From CAZLIC01 sp964559535 (GTDB lineage Bacteria; Pseudomonadota; Alphaproteobacteria; Rhodobacterales; Rhodobacteraceae): a stretch of 64,000 nucleotides of DNA. The DNA lies in the NCBI GenBank assembly GCA_964559535.1, contig CAZLIC010000003.1, forward strand, positions 1-64,000. Reading direction: 5' to 3'. Each line of letters opens with the position of its first letter. Positions within the stretch are counted from its first letter, which is position 1. Both the position numbers and the translations under genes were made by a program. Of the stretch, positions 26,020 to 34,792 are shown piece by piece. The notes beneath the pieces are model-generated. The model worked only from the letters and a program-made list of their open reading frames with translations. It was not told the origin of the DNA and made no database searches.

Positions 26020-26960
26020 TGCCGCTGCGATTCACCCTGCGGCAGCTGGAGTACCTGGTCGTCACCGGCGAAACCGGCTCGGTCGCGGCGGCGGCAGAGC
26101 GGCTGAACGTCTCGTCCCCCACCATTTCGGCCGCCATTGCCCAGGTCGAGGCTGAATTCGGCCTGACCCTGTTCGCCCGCCGCCACGCGCAGGGCATGGC
26201 GCTGACGCAGGCCGGGCGGCAGGTGGCCGACCAGGCGCGCGCCGTGCTGGCGCAGGCGGGGCGGCTGGCCGACCTGGCGGGGCAGATCGCGGGCACGGTG
26301 CGCGGGCCGCTGGCGGTGGGTTGCCTGATCACTTTTGCGCAGATCGTGCTGCCCGGCCTGCGCCGCAGCTTCTGCGATGCCTTCCCCGAGGTGGCCCTCC
26401 GGCAGTCGGAACGCACGCAGGAAGGGCTGTTCGACGGCCTGCGTGACGGCACGCTGGACGTGGCGCTGACCTATGACCTTGCCATCCCGGCCGACCTGCG
26501 GTTCCTGCCGCTGGCCACCCTGCCGCCCTGGGCGATCCTGCCGCCGGGCCATGCCTTGGCGGGCAGGGCGCAGGTGACGGCGGCCGACCTTGCGCCCTTT
26601 CCCATGGTCCTGCTGGACCTGCCGATGAGCGCGGACTACTTCCTTGCCTTCTTCGCCCGGCACGGCCTGCGCCCCCGCATAGCCGAACGGACCCGCGACC
26701 TGACGGTGATGCACGGGCTGGTGGCCAACGGCTTTGGCTACTCCATCGCCAACATCCGCCCGGCCTCGGACAGGGCGGCCGACGGGCGGGCACTGGTCTA
26801 TGTGCCGCTGGCCGGTCAGGCGCCACCCTTGCGCATGGGCCTTCTGCTGCCCGAAGGCCCCGGCCCTTCGCTGACGGTACAGGCCTTCGTGGACCACGCC
26901 CGCGCCGCCCTGCACCCCGATACCACCCCCGGCCTGCACCCGCCACGCGACGGCGCATAG
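26019..26960 (+). CDS. LysR family transcriptional regulator
   Basis: A 313-residue regulator: winged HTH at about residues 5-65 (RFTLRQLEYLVVTGETGSVAAAAERLNVSSPTISAAI) and a LysR substrate-binding domain from about 92 (GPLAVGCLITFAQIVLPGLRRSF). The start overlaps the mrpA stop in TGATG, so it is probably cotranslated with the antiporter gene. LysR genes usually sit divergent to their target; here the co-directional, coupled arrangement is unusual. Target and effector unknown. Confidence 0.9.
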   Translation: MPLRFTLRQLEYLVVTGETGSVAAAAERLNVSSPTISAAIAQVEAEFGLTLFARRHAQGMALTQAGRQVADQARAVLAQAGRLADLAGQIAGTVRGPLAVGCLITFAQIVLPGLRRSFCDAFPEVALRQSERTQEGLFDGLRDGTLDVALTYDLAIPADLRFLPLATLPPWAILPPGHALAGRAQVTAADLAPFPMVLLDLPMSADYFLAFFARHGLRPRIAERTRDLTVMHGLVANGFGYSIANIRPASDRAADGRALVYVPLAGQAPPLRMGLLLPEGPGPSLTVQAFVDHARAALHPDTTPGLHPPRDGA

Positions 26961-27035
26961 CCGCGTCGGCAGCGGCAAGTGTTACCGCTTCGTGAATCCG
27001 GCCTTGCAAGCCTTTGATATTGCTGGAACGGTCGC

Positions 27036-27056
27036 AGTGTCCCAGCGTGGGACGCT
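27036..27056. terminator. Possible stem-loop between convergent LysR and glutamate synthase genes
   Basis: AGTGTCCCA/GCG/TGGGACGCT forms a 9-bp stem with one G-T pair inside the 175-nt gap (26961-27135) between two convergent genes. No T run follows on either side, so terminator function is tentative. Nothing else is visible in the gap. Confidence 0.4.
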
Positions 27057-27135
27057 GCCAGCGGGCGCCGCCGTTTCGATGGCCGGCAAGCACGCGAAGG
27101 TGCCGGCAGCACGCGCCCGTCCACAAGCGGACCGG

Positions 27136-28764
27136 TCAGGCCACCCGCGCAAAGCTGTCAGACCGGGCCATGCGCCAGGGCTCGCCGAACCGCTTGCTGG
27201 ACCCGGGGTCCGACAGAAGCTGCCCCGGCGCCAGCCATTCGTACTGCTCGGCAAAGCTCAGCACCTGGTCCGACCCGACGCGCTGGAACAGGTGGTGCGG
27301 GCGCAGGTCATAGGGGTGGTCAAGGCCCGCAGCGCCCACAAGCTCGGCCAGGGCGTGAATGGTGTTGGCGTGGAAGTTCTTCACCCGCTCGGCCTTGTCG
27401 GGCACATGGATGGCACGCTGGCGCAGCGGGTCCTGGCTGGTGACGCCGGTGGGGCAGTGCCCGGTGTGGCAGGCCTGCGCCTGGATGCAGCCCACCGCAA
27501 ACATGAAGCCGCGCGCGGCGTTGCACCAGTCGGCCCCCAGCGCCAGCACGCGGGCCATGTCAAAGGCCGAGATGATCTTGCCGCTGGCGCCGATGCGCAC
27601 GCGGTCACGCAGGCCCGCACCCACCAGCGCGTTGTGCACGAAGGTCAGCCCGTCGCGCAGCGGCATCCCCACATGGTCCATGAACTCCATCGGCGCGGCG
27701 CCGGTGCCGCCTTCCTTGCCGTCCACCACGATGAAATCGGGGGTGATGCCGGTGTCCAGCATGGCCTTGACGATGGCCATGAATTCCCAAGGGTGGCCGA
27801 TGCACAGCTTGAACCCCGCGGGTTTTCCACCCGAGGATTCGCGCATCAGTGCCACCATCTCCAGCAGGCCTGCAGGCGTGGAAAACGCCGAATGCCGGGC
27901 CGGAGAGTTGCAGTCCTGCCCCATGGGCACGCCGCGGATCTTCGCGATCTCGTCCGTCACCTTGGCCGCGGGCAGCACGCCGCCATGGCCGGGCTTGGCG
28001 CCCTGCGACAGTTTCAGCTCTACCATCTTGATCTGCGGGTCAGCAGCGGTTTCGGCGAACCGGACGGCGTCGAACCCGCCGTCCTTGCCGCGCGCCCCGA
28101 AGTAGCCCGAGCCGATTTCCCAGATCAGGTCGCCGCCGAATTCGCGGTGATAGGGCGACACGCCACCTTCGCCCGTGTCATGGGCGAACCCCCCCAGCTT
28201 GGCCCCCTTGTTCAGCGACCGCACCGCATTGGCCGACAGCGCGCCATAGGACATGGCCGAGATGTTGAGCAACGACAGGGAATAGGGCTGCTTCGTAGTG
28301 CTGCCCACCTGCGTGCGCATCGCGTCGGCGGCGGGCGGGTCGGTGGGGCACAGCGAATGGTGCAGCCATTCGAACTGTTCGGCATAGACGTCGTGCTGGG
28401 TGCCGAAGGGGCGCTTGTCCAGTTCCTGCTTGGCGCGCTGATAGACGATGGCGCGCTTGTCGCGCGGGAAGGGGGCGCCGTCCTTGTCGCTTTCCAGAAA
28501 GTACTGGCGGATTTCGGGGCGCACCTTTTCCAGAAGGAACCGCAGCCGGGCCGAAAGCGGATAGTTGCGCAAGATGGCGTGGCGGGTCTGCGTCAGGTCG
28601 CGGAAGCCCAGCACGGTCAGCGCGCCGCACAGGGCGGCAAACGTGCCGAAGAACAACCGCCATCCCGGCATGGTCCATGCCAGCATCAGGAACAGCGGAA
28701 TGCCCAGCACGGCCAGCGTCAGCGGAATGAACCGCATCTGGAACGGAAGAACCAAGGCTTGCAT
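27136..28764 (-). CDS. FMN-binding glutamate synthase family protein, membrane-anchored
   Basis: A 542-residue protein related to the FMN/synthase domain of glutamate synthase, but without the glutaminase domain. The N-terminus has two hydrophobic segments (about residues 8-28 and 34-50), so it is probably membrane-attached. The (beta/alpha)8 domain shows ISAMSYGALS, KLGGFAHDTGEGGVSPYH, KLSQGAKPGHGG and VDGKEGGTGAAP. CIQAQACHTGHCPTG supplies the three-cysteine [3Fe-4S] motif. Members of this stand-alone family may use ammonia or act on other 2-oxo/amino acids; the true reaction is unsettled. GGGGAGGG precedes the ATG. Confidence 0.9.
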   Translation of the reverse strand: MQALVLPFQMRFIPLTLAVLGIPLFLMLAWTMPGWRLFFGTFAALCGALTVLGFRDLTQTRHAILRNYPLSARLRFLLEKVRPEIRQYFLESDKDGAPFPRDKRAIVYQRAKQELDKRPFGTQHDVYAEQFEWLHHSLCPTDPPAADAMRTQVGSTTKQPYSLSLLNISAMSYGALSANAVRSLNKGAKLGGFAHDTGEGGVSPYHREFGGDLIWEIGSGYFGARGKDGGFDAVRFAETAADPQIKMVELKLSQGAKPGHGGVLPAAKVTDEIAKIRGVPMGQDCNSPARHSAFSTPAGLLEMVALMRESSGGKPAGFKLCIGHPWEFMAIVKAMLDTGITPDFIVVDGKEGGTGAAPMEFMDHVGMPLRDGLTFVHNALVGAGLRDRVRIGASGKIISAFDMARVLALGADWCNAARGFMFAVGCIQAQACHTGHCPTGVTSQDPLRQRAIHVPDKAERVKNFHANTIHALAELVGAAGLDHPYDLRPHHLFQRVGSDQVLSFAEQYEWLAPGQLLSDPGSSKRFGEPWRMARSDSFARVA

Positions 28765-28858
28765 TGCACCCTCCCCGCGCGCTTCGTGGCGCCACGATGG
28801 TCTGCCGGGCGCCCGTCTGGCAACAGATATGCGTCAAAGCGTTGCGGAACCGTGACAG

Positions 28859-29506
28859 TCAGAACGGCGGCGGAACGGTGAAGGCCAAGGGTTCGCCGGT
28901 GCCGGGGTGGCGGAAGGCCAGCCGTTCGGCATGCAGCATCAGCCGCGGGTAGGCGGCGGCCTGCGGATGGGCATACAGCGGGTCGCCTAGAATGGGGTGG
29001 CCCAGTTCCGCCATGTGCACGCGCAGCTGGTGGGTTCGCCCGGTGCGGGGCATCAGGCGCATGCGGGTTTCGGCCTTGTCCCGTTCGATCACCTGCCAGT
29101 CGGTCACCGCGCTGCGGCCGGTTTCATGGTTCACATGCTGGCGCGGGCGGTTGGGCCAGTCCACGATCAGCGGCAGGTCCACCGTGCCGCTGTCGCCTGC
29201 CACCGCGCCCCAGACACGCGCCACATAGTCCTTGCCGGTCTCGCGCCGTTCAAACTGACCGGCCAGCGAAACCTGTGCCGCCGAGGTGCGGGCAAACACC
29301 ATGACGCCCGAGGTGTCGGTATCCAGCCGGTGAACCAAGAGCACACGGGGATAGCGCCGCATCAGCCGGGCAATCAGACAATCCGCCTTCTCGGCCCCCT
29401 TGCCGGGCACCGACAGCAATCCCTCCGGCTTGTTCACCACCAGAAGGTGGTCGTCGGCGTGGATCACCTCGGGGTCGCCCGGCGGCGGGGCGTAGACATA
29501 GGTCAT
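28859..29506 (-). CDS. RluA family pseudouridine synthase
   Basis: A 215-residue enzyme that isomerises uridine to pseudouridine in rRNA or tRNA. The catalytic Asp is in the HRLDTDTSG motif (about residue 62), preceded by LLVVNKPEGLLSVPGKG and followed by RTGRTHQLRVHMAELGHPILGDPLYA. There is no S4 domain, as in RluA (23S/tRNA) rather than RluC/D. The start overlaps the end of the homocysteine methyltransferase gene by 4 nt. The exact target nucleotide cannot be read from sequence. Confidence 0.93.
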   Translation of the reverse strand: MTYVYAPPPGDPEVIHADDHLLVVNKPEGLLSVPGKGAEKADCLIARLMRRYPRVLLVHRLDTDTSGVMVFARTSAAQVSLAGQFERRETGKDYVARVWGAVAGDSGTVDLPLIVDWPNRPRQHVNHETGRSAVTDWQVIERDKAETRMRLMPRTGRTHQLRVHMAELGHPILGDPLYAHPQAAAYPRLMLHAERLAFRHPGTGEPLAFTVPPPF

Positions 29507-30405
29507 GCGATGGTATGCCCGGCATCCCTCAGCGCCGTGGCCAGTGCCGCAATGTGCGCGGGCCCCACCTCGCAGCAGCCGCCCACGATGGTGGCCCCCT
29601 GCCCCACCCAGCCCAAGGCAAACTCCGCATATCGGTCAGGCGTCAGGTCGGTGCGGTGCGACAGCACCTCCACCGTCGGGTGCGCCTTCAGGAAATCCTG
29701 GCTGATGTGGGTGAACCCGTTGGCATAGGCGCCGAAGGACAGGCCGAACCGTGCAAGCCCCGCCATCGCCGCCGCCATCGCCTCGGGGACCGAGCAGTTG
29801 GCCAGCACCGCTTGCGGACGGTACTGCGCGAACAGCGGCGCAAGATCGGCCAACGGTTCACCCGAACGCAGGCGCGACCCGTCCGTGTCATCGACGGTGA
29901 TCGACACCCACACGGGCTTGCCCGTGGCCGCGCGCGCCAACCCTTCCAGTACCCCGTGTACCTGCTTCACCGACGACATCGTCTCGGCCAGGAACAGGTC
30001 CACCCCCGGGGCCAGCAGGGTTGCGATCTCGGCATACTTGGGTGCGGCCTCCTCTACCTCGGGCACGGTGTCGGGGCGGTAGCTCGCCACCAGCGGGCCC
30101 AGCGACCCGGCGATCCGGCCCGCCCCATGCGCCTTCTGCGCACCCTGCGCCTCGGCCAGCGCGGCGGCGTGCAGGCCGTGGAACAGGTGGTCGCAGCCCT
30201 GCGGAATCAGCCGGTCATGGTGGATGGCGTAGGTGTTGGTGGTGGCCACTGTGGCACCTGCGGCAAAGTAGTCGGCGTGGATCGCCCCCACCAGCCCCGG
30301 ATGGTCCATCATCACCCGCGTGGCCCACAAAGGCGTCGGCGCATCGCCCGCCCGCGCCAGCAGTTCCTGCCCCATTCCCCCGTCCAGAAGCGTGATTTCC
30401 GCCAT
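29503..30405 (-). CDS. Homocysteine S-methyltransferase family protein
   Basis: A 300-residue zinc-dependent methyltransferase. It has LLDGGMGQEL at the N-terminus, TTNTYAIHHDRL, the zinc-ligand Cys in VLANCSVPEAM and the paired cysteines in IVGGCCEVGPAHI near the C-terminus, the typical Hcy-binding pattern. Family members make methionine from homocysteine with S-methylmethionine or betaine-like donors; the donor here is unknown. The ATG at 30405 gives the family N-terminus (MAEITLLDGGMG) and follows a G-rich ribosome site. It is coupled to the RluA-family gene and divergent from the acyl-CoA dehydrogenase gene. Confidence 0.9.
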   Translation of the reverse strand: MAEITLLDGGMGQELLARAGDAPTPLWATRVMMDHPGLVGAIHADYFAAGATVATTNTYAIHHDRLIPQGCDHLFHGLHAAALAEAQGAQKAHGAGRIAGSLGPLVASYRPDTVPEVEEAAPKYAEIATLLAPGVDLFLAETMSSVKQVHGVLEGLARAATGKPVWVSITVDDTDGSRLRSGEPLADLAPLFAQYRPQAVLANCSVPEAMAAAMAGLARFGLSFGAYANGFTHISQDFLKAHPTVEVLSHRTDLTPDRYAEFALGWVGQGATIVGGCCEVGPAHIAALATALRDAGHTIA

Positions 30406-30541
30406 GCCGTCCCCCCTGCGATGCCGCGCTCTTGCCCCGAGCGCGGGGGGAGGCGCAAGCCACTGCGTGACGTGACGAAACGCTTGCCGCCGCGACAAGC
30501 GCAGGCGCATCGTGGTGCCACCTTCAGCCCAAGGCAATGCC

Positions 30542-32248
30542 ATGACCTATCGCGCCCCGCTGTCCGAATTCCGCTTCATGCTGGATCACATCGCAGGCTA
30601 TGCGGGCGTTGCCGCGACCGAACGGTTCGGCGGGGCCGACCGTGACACGGTCGAGGCTGTGCTGGCCGAGGCCGGGCGGCTGGCGGAAGAGGTGTTCGCG
30701 CCCCTGAACCGGGTGGGCGACCTGAACCCGGCGCGGCTGGAAAACGGCGTTGTCCGCACCTCGCCCGGCTTTGCCGAAGCCTACAAGGCCTTTGCCAAAG
30801 GCGGCTGGATGGGTCTGGCGGCCTCGCCCGATTTTGGCGGCATGGGGCTGCCGATGGCGGTGAACAGCTGCGTGAACGAGATGCTGGGGTCGGCCTGCCT
30901 GTCGCTGCAGCTGAACCCGCTGCTGACACAAGGCCAGATCGAGGCGCTGGAGCATCATGCCAGTGACGAGATCAAGCGGCTGTACCTGCCGCGGCTGGTC
31001 AGCGGTGAATGGTGCGGCACGATGAACCTGACCGAGCCGCAGGCGGGCAGCGACGTGGGCGCGCTGCGGTCCACGGCGGAACCGCTGGGCGATGGGTCCT
31101 ATGCCGTCAGCGGGCAGAAGATCTACATCACTTGGGGCGACAACGACTTTACCTGCAACGTCTGCCACCTGGTGCTGGCGCGGCTGCCCGACGGGCGGCC
31201 CGGCACCGGCGGGATCAGCCTGTTCATGGTGCCCAAGATGGTGCCCGACACTGAGTCCCGCCCATGGCGGCGCAACAACGTGCAGGTGGTCAGCCTGGAG
31301 CACAAGCTGGGCATCCATGGCAGCCCGACCTGCGTGATGCAGTTCGACCGGGCGCAGGGCTGGCTGGTGGGGGCGCCACATGGCGGGATGGCGGCGATGT
31401 TCACCATGATGAACAACGCCCGGCTGGGCGTGGCCGTGCAGGGCGTGGCAGTGGCCGAGGCGGCCTATCAGAAGGCCCGCGCCTTTGCGTCCGAGCGGCG
31501 GCAGGGTCGGCCGCTGCACGCGGGCGGCAGCGGGGCGATCATCGACCACGCCGACGTGCGCCGCATGCTGGCCGAGATGAAGGCCGAAACCGTGGCGGCG
31601 CGCGGCATTGCGCTGATGTGCGCGGCGGCCATCGACATGGGCAACGCCACCGACGCCGAGGACTGGAAGGCGCGTGCGGCTCTGCTGACGCCCATTGCCA
31701 AGGCCTTTGGCACCGACACCGGCATCTGGGCCGCGCAGCAGGGCATTCAGGTGCATGGCGGCATGGGCTTCATCGAGGAGACGGGCGCGGCGCAGTACCT
31801 GCGCGACGTGCGCATCACGTCCATCTACGAAGGCACCAACGGCATTCAGGCGATGGACCTTGTGGCGCGCAAGATGGCCGACGGCGGCGAGGCTGCGTTC
31901 CGCCTGATCGACGAGGTGCAGGCCGGGGCCGAGGCGGCGCGTGCCACCCTGCCCGAGCTTTCGGCGCCGCTGTGGCAGGCGGCCGAGGCGCTGCGCGAGA
32001 CGACCGAGGTGTTGCTGGCGCAGGACCTGAACGACCGCTTTGCCGGGGCGGCACCCTATCTGCGCGGCTTTGCCCGGGTGCTGGCCGGGCATGTGCACCT
32101 GACGGGCGCCATGGCCGACGCGCGCCGCCTGCCGCTGGCGCGCGTGGCGATCCTGCGGATGCTGCCCGAACATGCCGGGCTGCTGGCGCAGGTGAAGGAA
32201 GGCGCGGCGGGGCTTTATGCCCTCTCGGATGACGACCTTGCCGCCTGA
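30542..32248 (+). CDS. Acyl-CoA dehydrogenase with C-terminal extension (AcdA/DmdC type)
   Basis: A 568-residue FAD enzyme that introduces a double bond into an acyl-CoA. Visible features are WCGTMNLTEPQAGSDVGALR and GQKIYITWGDND (FAD/substrate binding), QVHGGMGFIEETGAAQYLRDVRI, and the catalytic Glu in SIYEGTNGIQ. The extra ~130 C-terminal residues belong to the larger subfamily that includes DmdC (3-methylmercaptopropionyl-CoA dehydrogenase) and related enzymes, so the substrate may be a short or branched acyl-CoA. The ATG at 30542 gives MTYRAPLSEFRFML, the usual subfamily start. It overlaps the MBL hydrolase gene by 20 nt. Confidence 0.93.
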   Translation: MTYRAPLSEFRFMLDHIAGYAGVAATERFGGADRDTVEAVLAEAGRLAEEVFAPLNRVGDLNPARLENGVVRTSPGFAEAYKAFAKGGWMGLAASPDFGGMGLPMAVNSCVNEMLGSACLSLQLNPLLTQGQIEALEHHASDEIKRLYLPRLVSGEWCGTMNLTEPQAGSDVGALRSTAEPLGDGSYAVSGQKIYITWGDNDFTCNVCHLVLARLPDGRPGTGGISLFMVPKMVPDTESRPWRRNNVQVVSLEHKLGIHGSPTCVMQFDRAQGWLVGAPHGGMAAMFTMMNNARLGVAVQGVAVAEAAYQKARAFASERRQGRPLHAGGSGAIIDHADVRRMLAEMKAETVAARGIALMCAAAIDMGNATDAEDWKARAALLTPIAKAFGTDTGIWAAQQGIQVHGGMGFIEETGAAQYLRDVRITSIYEGTNGIQAMDLVARKMADGGEAAFRLIDEVQAGAEAARATLPELSAPLWQAAEALRETTEVLLAQDLNDRFAGAAPYLRGFARVLAGHVHLTGAMADARRLPLARVAILRMLPEHAGLLAQVKEGAAGLYALSDDDLAA

Positions 32249-33317
32249 CCCTGCGCCGGGGCTGACGCATCCGTTTCCCGAAGCCCCGGTCGAGGGGCAG
32301 GCGGTGCAGGTGGCCGAGGGCATACTGTGGCTGCGGTTGCCGCTGCCCATGGCGCTGAACCATGTGAACGTCTGGGCGCTGGCGGATGCCGACGGCTGGA
32401 CGGTGGTGGACACCGGCATGGACAGCCGCAAGTCCCGCGCCATCTGGGAGGCGCTGCTGACGGGGCCGCTGGCCGGGCGGCCGGTGGCGCGCGTGTTGGT
32501 GACGCATCACCACCCCGACCATATCGGGCTGGCCGGCTGGTTCAAGGCGCAGGGCGCCACGCTGATCACCACCCGCACGGCCTGGCTTTACGCCCGCATG
32601 CTGGTGCTGGACGTGCAGGACCGCCCCTCGGCCGAATCCGAAGCATTCTGGCGTGCGGCGGGAATGCCCGCCGAGATGCTGGCGCAGCGGCTGGCCGAAC
32701 GCCCCTTCAACTTTGCCGACTGCGTGGCGCCCCTGCCGGTGGGGTTCGACCGCATTGCCGAGGGCGACCGGCTGCAGCTGGCCGGGCGCGGCTGGACGGT
32801 ACGCGTGGGGCATGGCCACGCGCCCGAACAGGCCATGCTGTGGTCGGACGACGGCATCGTGATTGCGGGCGACGTGGTGCTGCCCAAGATCACCCCCAAC
32901 ATCGGCGTCTATGCCACCGAACCGAACGCCGACCCGCTGACCGAGTGGATGGCAACCTGCCATGCCCTGCTGGCCCATGCGCAGGACGGCCACCTGGTGC
33001 TGCCGGGCCACCGCCTGCCGTTCTACGGCCTGCCGCAGCGCCTGCGCGACCTGATCGCGGGGCACGAATCGGGGCTGAACCGGCTGCGCGCGCATCTGGC
33101 CACAACCCCCGCCACCGCCTGCGAGCTGTTCCCGGTGCTGTACGGCCGGGCCATCGCCAGCGCCGAGTTCGGGCTGGCGCTGGTCGAGGCGGTGGCGCAC
33201 CTGAACCATCTGCACGCGCGCGGCGAGGTTTCCTTCAGCTTGCGCGCAGATGGCGCGCGGCTTTGGCACCTGTGCGGCACCTCGGCCAATGACTCGGCCC
33301 GTGACAGCGCCGCGTGA
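32229..33317 (+). CDS. MBL-fold metallo-hydrolase
   Basis: A 362-residue metallo-beta-lactamase-fold enzyme. The zinc motif is THHHPDHIG (HxHxDH, about residue 95), followed by HGHAPEQ, the bridging Asp in VIAGDVVLP and the late His in LPGHRLPF. A C-terminal helical domain with basic residues resembles the SdsA/BLACT-type extension of thioester or lactone hydrolases. It overlaps the acyl-CoA dehydrogenase gene by 20 nt, so action in the same acyl-CoA pathway, perhaps as a thioesterase, is likely but inferred. An in-frame ATG at 32217 is an alternative start. Confidence 0.88.
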   Translation: MTTLPPDPAPGLTHPFPEAPVEGQAVQVAEGILWLRLPLPMALNHVNVWALADADGWTVVDTGMDSRKSRAIWEALLTGPLAGRPVARVLVTHHHPDHIGLAGWFKAQGATLITTRTAWLYARMLVLDVQDRPSAESEAFWRAAGMPAEMLAQRLAERPFNFADCVAPLPVGFDRIAEGDRLQLAGRGWTVRVGHGHAPEQAMLWSDDGIVIAGDVVLPKITPNIGVYATEPNADPLTEWMATCHALLAHAQDGHLVLPGHRLPFYGLPQRLRDLIAGHESGLNRLRAHLATTPATACELFPVLYGRAIASAEFGLALVEAVAHLNHLHARGEVSFSLRADGARLWHLCGTSANDSARDSAA

Positions 33318-33359
33318 ATCGGCTAACGCACCGGAAAACGTATGCGGAAGGGGCGCGAC

Positions 33360-33518
33360 ATGGCCGGAAACCACGGCAACCACCACGGCGAACACGCGTC
33401 GGGCACGATGGACATCGCCGTTCAGGAAAAAACGTTCGACGGCTTCATGCGCATGGTCACACGGTCCGCGATCGTGATCCTGTGCGTCCTTGTGTTCCTT
33501 GCACTTGTCAACGCCTGA
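33360..33518 (+). CDS. aa3-type cytochrome c oxidase subunit IV
   Basis: A 52-residue protein with a His-rich start (NHGNHHGEH), the motif MDIAVQEKTFDGFMRMV and one C-terminal membrane helix (residues 36-51). This is the pattern of the tiny subunit IV of bacterial aa3 oxidases (Rhodobacter/Paracoccus CtaH type). GGAAGG lies 8 nt before the ATG. The other oxidase subunit genes are not in this window, which is normal for this orphan subunit in Rhodobacteraceae. It lies between the MBL hydrolase and a lipoprotein gene. Confidence 0.9.
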   Translation: MAGNHGNHHGEHASGTMDIAVQEKTFDGFMRMVTRSAIVILCVLVFLALVNA

Positions 33519-33531
33519 CCGGCGGCCGACG

Positions 33532-34149
33532 ATGTTTGTGCGCGTTGCGGGCCTGATGCTTGCCCTGCTGCTGGCCGCCTGCGCCGCGCAGGACGTGAAG
33601 TACGACCCGCCCGAGAAGGCAGCGGCGGCGCGCTATGTGCACCCCGGGCCCCCGTCGATCACGCTGTTCACCGTGATCAGCACGCGCAGCGGGGCCGGGG
33701 CGCACAGCGGGCTGCTGATCAACGGCAGCGAACGGCTGATGTTCGATCCGGCGGGAACCTGGTACCACCCGAACCTGCCCGAGCAGCATGACGTGCACTA
33801 TGGCATGACACCCCGGATGGTCAGCTTCTACATCGACTACCATGCGCGCGAGACGTATGACGTGGTCGAACAGACCGTCGTCGTCACGCCGCAGCAGGCC
33901 GCCATCGCCATTGCGCGGGCCAAGGCCTATGGCGCGGTTCCCAAGGCGCAGTGCGCGCGGTCGGTCACGGCCATCCTGCGCGGGGTGCCGGGGTTCGAGG
34001 GGCTGTCGTCCACCTGGTACCCGAAAAAGCTGTCGCGCGAGTTCGGGGCGCTGCCCGGCGTGACCACCCGGAGCATCTCGGACGACGATACCGACGACAA
34101 CCATGGCGTCCTGCTGGTGCAGGCACAGGCCGACCCCGCCGAGGAATGA
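33532..34149 (+). CDS. Lipoprotein with a possible permuted NlpC/P60-like hydrolase domain
   Basis: A 205-residue protein with a lipoprotein signal (residues 1-17, lipobox LLAAC, lipidated Cys17), so it is anchored to a periplasmic membrane face. The domain after it has His58 in GAHSGLLING, an FDPAGTWYHP strand and Cys141 in KAQCARSVTAILRGV. His before Cys with a following helix is the order of circularly permuted papain-like families (YiiX/LRAT class). That assignment is by eye and uncertain. The gene starts 13 nt after the cytochrome subunit stop and overlaps the GNAT gene by 4 nt. Confidence 0.7.
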   Translation: MFVRVAGLMLALLLAACAAQDVKYDPPEKAAAARYVHPGPPSITLFTVISTRSGAGAHSGLLINGSERLMFDPAGTWYHPNLPEQHDVHYGMTPRMVSFYIDYHARETYDVVEQTVVVTPQQAAIAIARAKAYGAVPKAQCARSVTAILRGVPGFEGLSSTWYPKKLSREFGALPGVTTRSISDDDTDDNHGVLLVQAQADPAEE

Positions 34150-34757
34150 CTGCGATGTGCGCGGCGGGCCTGCGTCTGGTGCCGGGGCTGCCCGACCACC
34201 TGCGTCCGGCGGCCGCGCGCATTTACTGGCAGGCCTTCGGGCCGAAACTGGGCCGGGTGATGGGCCCCGATGCACGCGCACACGCGTTTCTGGAACAGGC
34301 GATCCGCAGCGACCATGCCATCGTGGCGCTGGGGGCCGACGGGGCGCTGCTGGGACTGATCGGGTTCCGCACGACCGAGGGCGGGTTTGCCGAGGGCACG
34401 CAAGAGCAGTGGAAGGCGGTTTACGGGCTGGTCGGCGCGGCATGGCGGGCGGCGGTGCTGCGGCTGCTGCTGCGCGACGTGGACAACGACCGCTTCCTGA
34501 TCGACGGATTGTGTGTTGCGGACCAGGCGCGCGGGCAAGGCGTGGGCACGGCGCTGATCGAGGCGGTGGCCATCCGGTCGGCTTCGCTTGGCTATCACGA
34601 GTTGCGGCTGGATGTTGTCGACACCAACCTGCGGGCACGGGCGCTGTACGAAAGGCTGGGTTTCCGCGCCCTGCACACCGAACGCATCGGCCTGTTGCGG
34701 CACCTTTTCGGGTTCGAGTCGTCCGTGACCATGGTCCGCCCCGTGGGGCCGGGCTGA
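34146..34757 (+). CDS. GNAT family N-acetyltransferase
   Basis: A 203-residue acetyltransferase. The acetyl-CoA loop is in LCVADQARGQGVGTALIEAV (about residues 122-141), followed by LRLDVVDTNLRARALYERLGF, the usual end of the GNAT core. The N-terminal half (FGPKLGRVMGPDARAHAFLEQAI) is of the RimI-like single-domain type. Substrate unknown. The ATGA overlap with the lipoprotein gene suggests coupled translation. Confidence 0.88.
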   Translation: MTAMCAAGLRLVPGLPDHLRPAAARIYWQAFGPKLGRVMGPDARAHAFLEQAIRSDHAIVALGADGALLGLIGFRTTEGGFAEGTQEQWKAVYGLVGAAWRAAVLRLLLRDVDNDRFLIDGLCVADQARGQGVGTALIEAVAIRSASLGYHELRLDVVDTNLRARALYERLGFRALHTERIGLLRHLFGFESSVTMVRPVGPG

Positions 34758-34792
34758 CGGCTAACGACGGCGACCTTAGGGGCGTTCTGCCG

